A program made the translations under genes and the position numbers. From positions 1 to 34,201 of the forward strand of contig CANDMI010000041.1 of NCBI GenBank assembly GCA_947385775.1: a DNA stretch of 34,201 nt. Direction: 5' to 3'. Each line of letters opens with the position of its first letter. Within the stretch, counting starts at the first letter, position 1. This document shows positions 32,437 to 34,201 of this stretch, one piece after another. The notes below the pieces were generated by a model, which worked only from the letters and a program-made list of their open reading frames with translations, made no database searches and was not told the DNA's origin. Source of the stretch: an uncultured Eubacterium sp. (lineage in GTDB: Bacteria; Bacillota; Clostridia; Lachnospirales; Lachnospiraceae).

Positions 32437-33198
32437 ATGACAACCAACATTGACAAACAAAAATTTGGCGCATTTATATCTATGCTCCGTAAAGAAAAAG
32501 GCATGACCCAAAAGGAATTAGCAAGGAAGCTTTCCATTTCAGATAAAGCGGTAAGCAAATGGGAAACCGCCGCAAGCGTCCCCAAAATCGATCTTTTAAT
32601 GCCATTGGCGGACATCTTCGGCGTTACCGTAACGGAATTATTGATGTGTCAGCGCCTAGAACGGGAAAATGCGCTTAGCGCGACGCAGGTGGAACAGGTT
32701 GTAAAAACCGCGATCTCCTATCCAAAAGAAAAACCGCCCCGCGCTTACCATACCAAAAGCAAATGGAGGCGTTTATTTCCAATAGCCTGCGCCCTTGCCT
32801 GCATAGAAGCGTGGCTTTGCTATAAATCCGGCTGCATGACCGTGGGGCTAATCGTATCTTTGGGCTTAAGCGCAAGCTTTGGCGCTTACTTTTTCTTTTT
32901 AGTAAAAGAACGGCTGCCCGCCTATTACGACGAATGCCGCATCTGCCTGTATACGGACGGGATATTTGAAATGAACCTGCCAGGGCTTTCCTTTAACAAT
33001 AAAAACTGGGGAAAAATCCTAACAGCCGCGCGCGCCTGGTCTGTCGCCATCATGCTTTTTTATCCGATTGTTTGTTATATTTTATCTTTTCTTTTTAAGG
33101 GGATCTGGCTGGACATCGCGGATCTGATCCTTTGCCTGTCCCTCACTTTAGGCGGGCTTTTTATTCCGATTTACAGAGTAGGGAAAATGTGTGGATAA
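32437..33198 (+). CDS. XRE-family regulator with C-terminal membrane helices
   Basis: A 253-residue protein. The N-terminal Cro/CI helix-turn-helix (about 8-62) contains LRKEKGMTQKELARKLSISD then KAVSKWETAASVPKIDLLMPL. The C-terminal half carries four hydrophobic segments (about 105-122, 125-147, 193-218, 225-245), the last ending GLFIPIYRVGKMCG. DNA-binding domains fused to membrane helices in this way are common in Clostridia, and their signals are mostly unknown. ATG 32437 is favoured over 32416 because GGGAGG lies 4 nt upstream. It is divergent from the LytTR operon. Confidence 0.88.
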   Translation: MTTNIDKQKFGAFISMLRKEKGMTQKELARKLSISDKAVSKWETAASVPKIDLLMPLADIFGVTVTELLMCQRLERENALSATQVEQVVKTAISYPKEKPPRAYHTKSKWRRLFPIACALACIEAWLCYKSGCMTVGLIVSLGLSASFGAYFFFLVKERLPAYYDECRICLYTDGIFEMNLPGLSFNNKNWGKILTAARAWSVAIMLFYPIVCYILSFLFKGIWLDIADLILCLSLTLGGLFIPIYRVGKMCG

Positions 33199-33221
33199 GG
33201 CAATCTTGCAAATCCCCGCTG

Positions 33222-33250
33222 TTGACAGCCCAAGCCGCCCATGATAAAAT
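33222..33250 (+). promoter_or_regulatory. Sigma-A promoter of the small membrane protein-larE unit
   Basis: Perfect TTGACA (33222-33227), 17-bp spacer, TAAAAT (33245-33250), preceded by TG at the extended -10 position. The leader is about 25 nt with AAGGAGG before the first gene. Confidence 0.88.
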
Positions 33251-33281
33251 AGAAAAATCATATATGAAGGAGGAATCTCAA

Positions 33282-33713
33282 ATGGCTTGTTTTGTAGTAC
33301 CGGCTGCGGAAGCGGCTGTCACAACCATTGCAACAAAAATCATATCCAAAAAAGAAACCACACCGGAAACGATACATATCAATATGGACGGCGCCATAAC
33401 CGAAGTGGAAAAGATCCCGTTTTCCAGAAAACTGAAATGGTTAAACAACCTGTTATGGGGCGGTTCCGCTTTGCTTGCGTTCGAGCATCTTTGGCATGGA
33501 GAGATCGCGCCTTGGTTCCCATTCCTTACAGCGGCAGGCAATCCGGCGGACGCGTTACAGATGCTTCATGAGATGGCTACGACAGGAGTTGCCATGTCCG
33601 CGCTTGTCACTGCGGTATGGGCGGGCATGCTTGGCCTATCTACGATCATGGAAAAAAAGGCAGCGCTTGACGCATCCAGAATGCTTCCTTCTAAACAGGA
33701 GAAATCCGAATGA
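33282..33713 (+). CDS. Unrecognised small membrane protein upstream of larE (1)
   Basis: I do not recognise this 143-residue protein. ATG 33282 has AAGGAGG 8 nt upstream; the longer frame would start inside the XRE gene. Visible features: a short hydrophobic N-terminus (1-20) and a basic stretch (SRKLKWLNN). A hydrophobic helix of about 55-68 runs into EHLWHGE (Glu68-His69...His72-Gly-Glu74). There is a second His/Glu pair (His96-Glu97), another helix at about 103-123, and a charged tail. The paired His/Glu residues could bind a metal (inference). The stop codon overlaps the start of the next gene by ATGA, so the two are translationally coupled. Confidence 0.8.
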   Translation: MACFVVPAAEAAVTTIATKIISKKETTPETIHINMDGAITEVEKIPFSRKLKWLNNLLWGGSALLAFEHLWHGEIAPWFPFLTAAGNPADALQMLHEMATTGVAMSALVTAVWAGMLGLSTIMEKKAALDASRMLPSKQEKSE

Positions 33714-34027
33714 CACTTTTAACAACCGTCTACGCGGCCATTATCAGCACCATTCTCTGGTACAAATACGCACAGGTAAGCCAGATGAAGCTCGGCGTCC
33801 TGTGCTGGATTTACTGGGGCGCGTCCCTGATGTGGCTTGTAGACGCGGTGTTTGAATACGGAAAGCTTCGGGAAAAATACTTCACCCCATCCCCGTCCGA
33901 AATGTTAAACGACCTGTTCCTTGGGCTGTCCGTCGTTGCGCTGGGCCTTATTATCTGGCTAGTAATCTTGCTTGTAAAAGACCCAAAGGGAGTTGTTAAA
34001 TCTGCGCTTTACAAAAAGAAAGGCTGA
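33710..34027 (+). CDS. Unrecognised small membrane protein upstream of larE (2)
   Basis: A 105-residue protein I do not recognise. Three predicted transmembrane helices: about 3-19 (LLTTVYAAIISTILWY), 28-47 (LGVLCWIYWGASLMWLVDAV) and 68-90 (DLFLGLSVVALGLIIWLVILL), with a basic C-terminus. It overlaps the previous gene by 4 bp (ATGA) and ends 8 nt before larE. The tight packing suggests a two-subunit membrane complex expressed with LarE. Confidence 0.8.
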   Translation: MTLLTTVYAAIISTILWYKYAQVSQMKLGVLCWIYWGASLMWLVDAVFEYGKLREKYFTPSPSEMLNDLFLGLSVVALGLIIWLVILLVKDPKGVVKSALYKKKG

Positions 34028-34035
34028 AACGAAAA

Positions 34036-34201
34036 ATGGAGCTGTCCGCTTTTTTTCAAGAAAACCCAAATTGCGCCATCGCCTTTTCCGGCGGCGTGGA
34101 TTCCGCATACTTACTGTATGCCGCCGTCACTTACGGCGCGAATGTCACTGCATATTTTGTAAAATCCGCGTTTCAGCCGCAATTCGAGTTTGACGACGCG
34201 G
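34036..34201 (+). CDS. larE: LarE-like ATP-dependent sacrificial sulfur transferase (partial, runs off the right edge)
   Basis: The first 55 codons are visible. The PP-loop motif FSGGVDSAYLLYAA (17-30) and the later YFVKSAFQPQFEFDDA are characteristic of LarE. LarE inserts sulfur into the nickel-pincer nucleotide cofactor of lactate racemase and related LarA enzymes. It begins 8 nt after the second small membrane gene and probably belongs to the same transcript. The rest of the lar genes, if any, would be outside the window, and other PP-loop proteins of the same superfamily cannot be fully excluded. Confidence 0.85.
   Translation, partial: MELSAFFQENPNCAIAFSGGVDSAYLLYAAVTYGANVTAYFVKSAFQPQFEFDDA

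Noticed and set aside
32230-32615. Two minus-strand ORFs (93 and 98 codons) overlapping the XRE gene start
   Set aside because: Phe-rich shadows of A-rich purine sequence and the helix-turn-helix region; no SD support.

Overview
The window looks like a chromosomal segment from a motile, endospore-forming, anaerobic Gram-positive bacterium of the class Clostridia, most likely Lachnospiraceae. The indications are the Bacillus/Clostridium-type order topA-codY-flgB-flgC-fliE-fliF-fliG-fliH-fliI-fliJ-ylxF-fliK-flgD, a sporulation sigma-K gene, a monomeric [FeFe]-hydrogenase, an AgrC/AgrA-like two-component pair, strong GGAGG-type ribosome binding sites and many clear TTGACA-17-TATAAT promoters. 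The family is an inference from gene content; no 16S or marker search was possible.

From the left edge to about 9.93 kb, all on the minus strand, lies the early flagellar operon. In transcription order it is flgB, flgC, fliE, fliF, fliG, fliH, fliI, fliJ, a ylxF/MotE-like gene, fliK and flgD (cut by the window edge). It encodes the proximal rod, MS ring, switch, export ATPase module, hook-length ruler and hook cap. A near-consensus sigma-A promoter sits directly before flgB. From 10.1 to 16.7 kb, still on the minus strand, are codY, topA, dprA, comM/yifB and sigK. The trmFO-xerC-hslV-hslU genes that lie between topA and codY in Bacillus subtilis are absent. sigK is intact, has no pro-sequence and carries a sigma-E-like promoter.

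From 16.8 to 26.1 kb (minus strand) is a mixed metabolic stretch: a DUF5662 protein, a GH13 glycogen-debranching-like protein whose catalytic residues all appear replaced, a compact UvrD/PcrA-type helicase, a multi-cluster [FeFe]-hydrogenase, a GH42 beta-galactosidase, and a DUF3795 plus TfoX-N pair. At 26.1 kb the direction switches. A YtrA-type GntR repressor with a probable self-operator precedes a multi-pass membrane protein of DUF5808 type.

From 28.3 to 32.1 kb (minus strand) an AgrA-like LytTR regulator and an AgrC-like GHKL kinase are followed, after a strong terminator hairpin, by a chemoreceptor. The leader of this operon holds a 14/15 match to the CodY box, and the codY gene itself is in the window. 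The right end (plus strand) holds an XRE-type membrane regulator and then a promoter driving two small unrecognised membrane proteins whose genes overlap by 4 bp. They lie directly upstream of a larE-like gene that runs off the window. No tRNA, rRNA, CRISPR, insertion sequence or prophage was seen. The longest gene-free stretch is about 296 bp (32141-32436).
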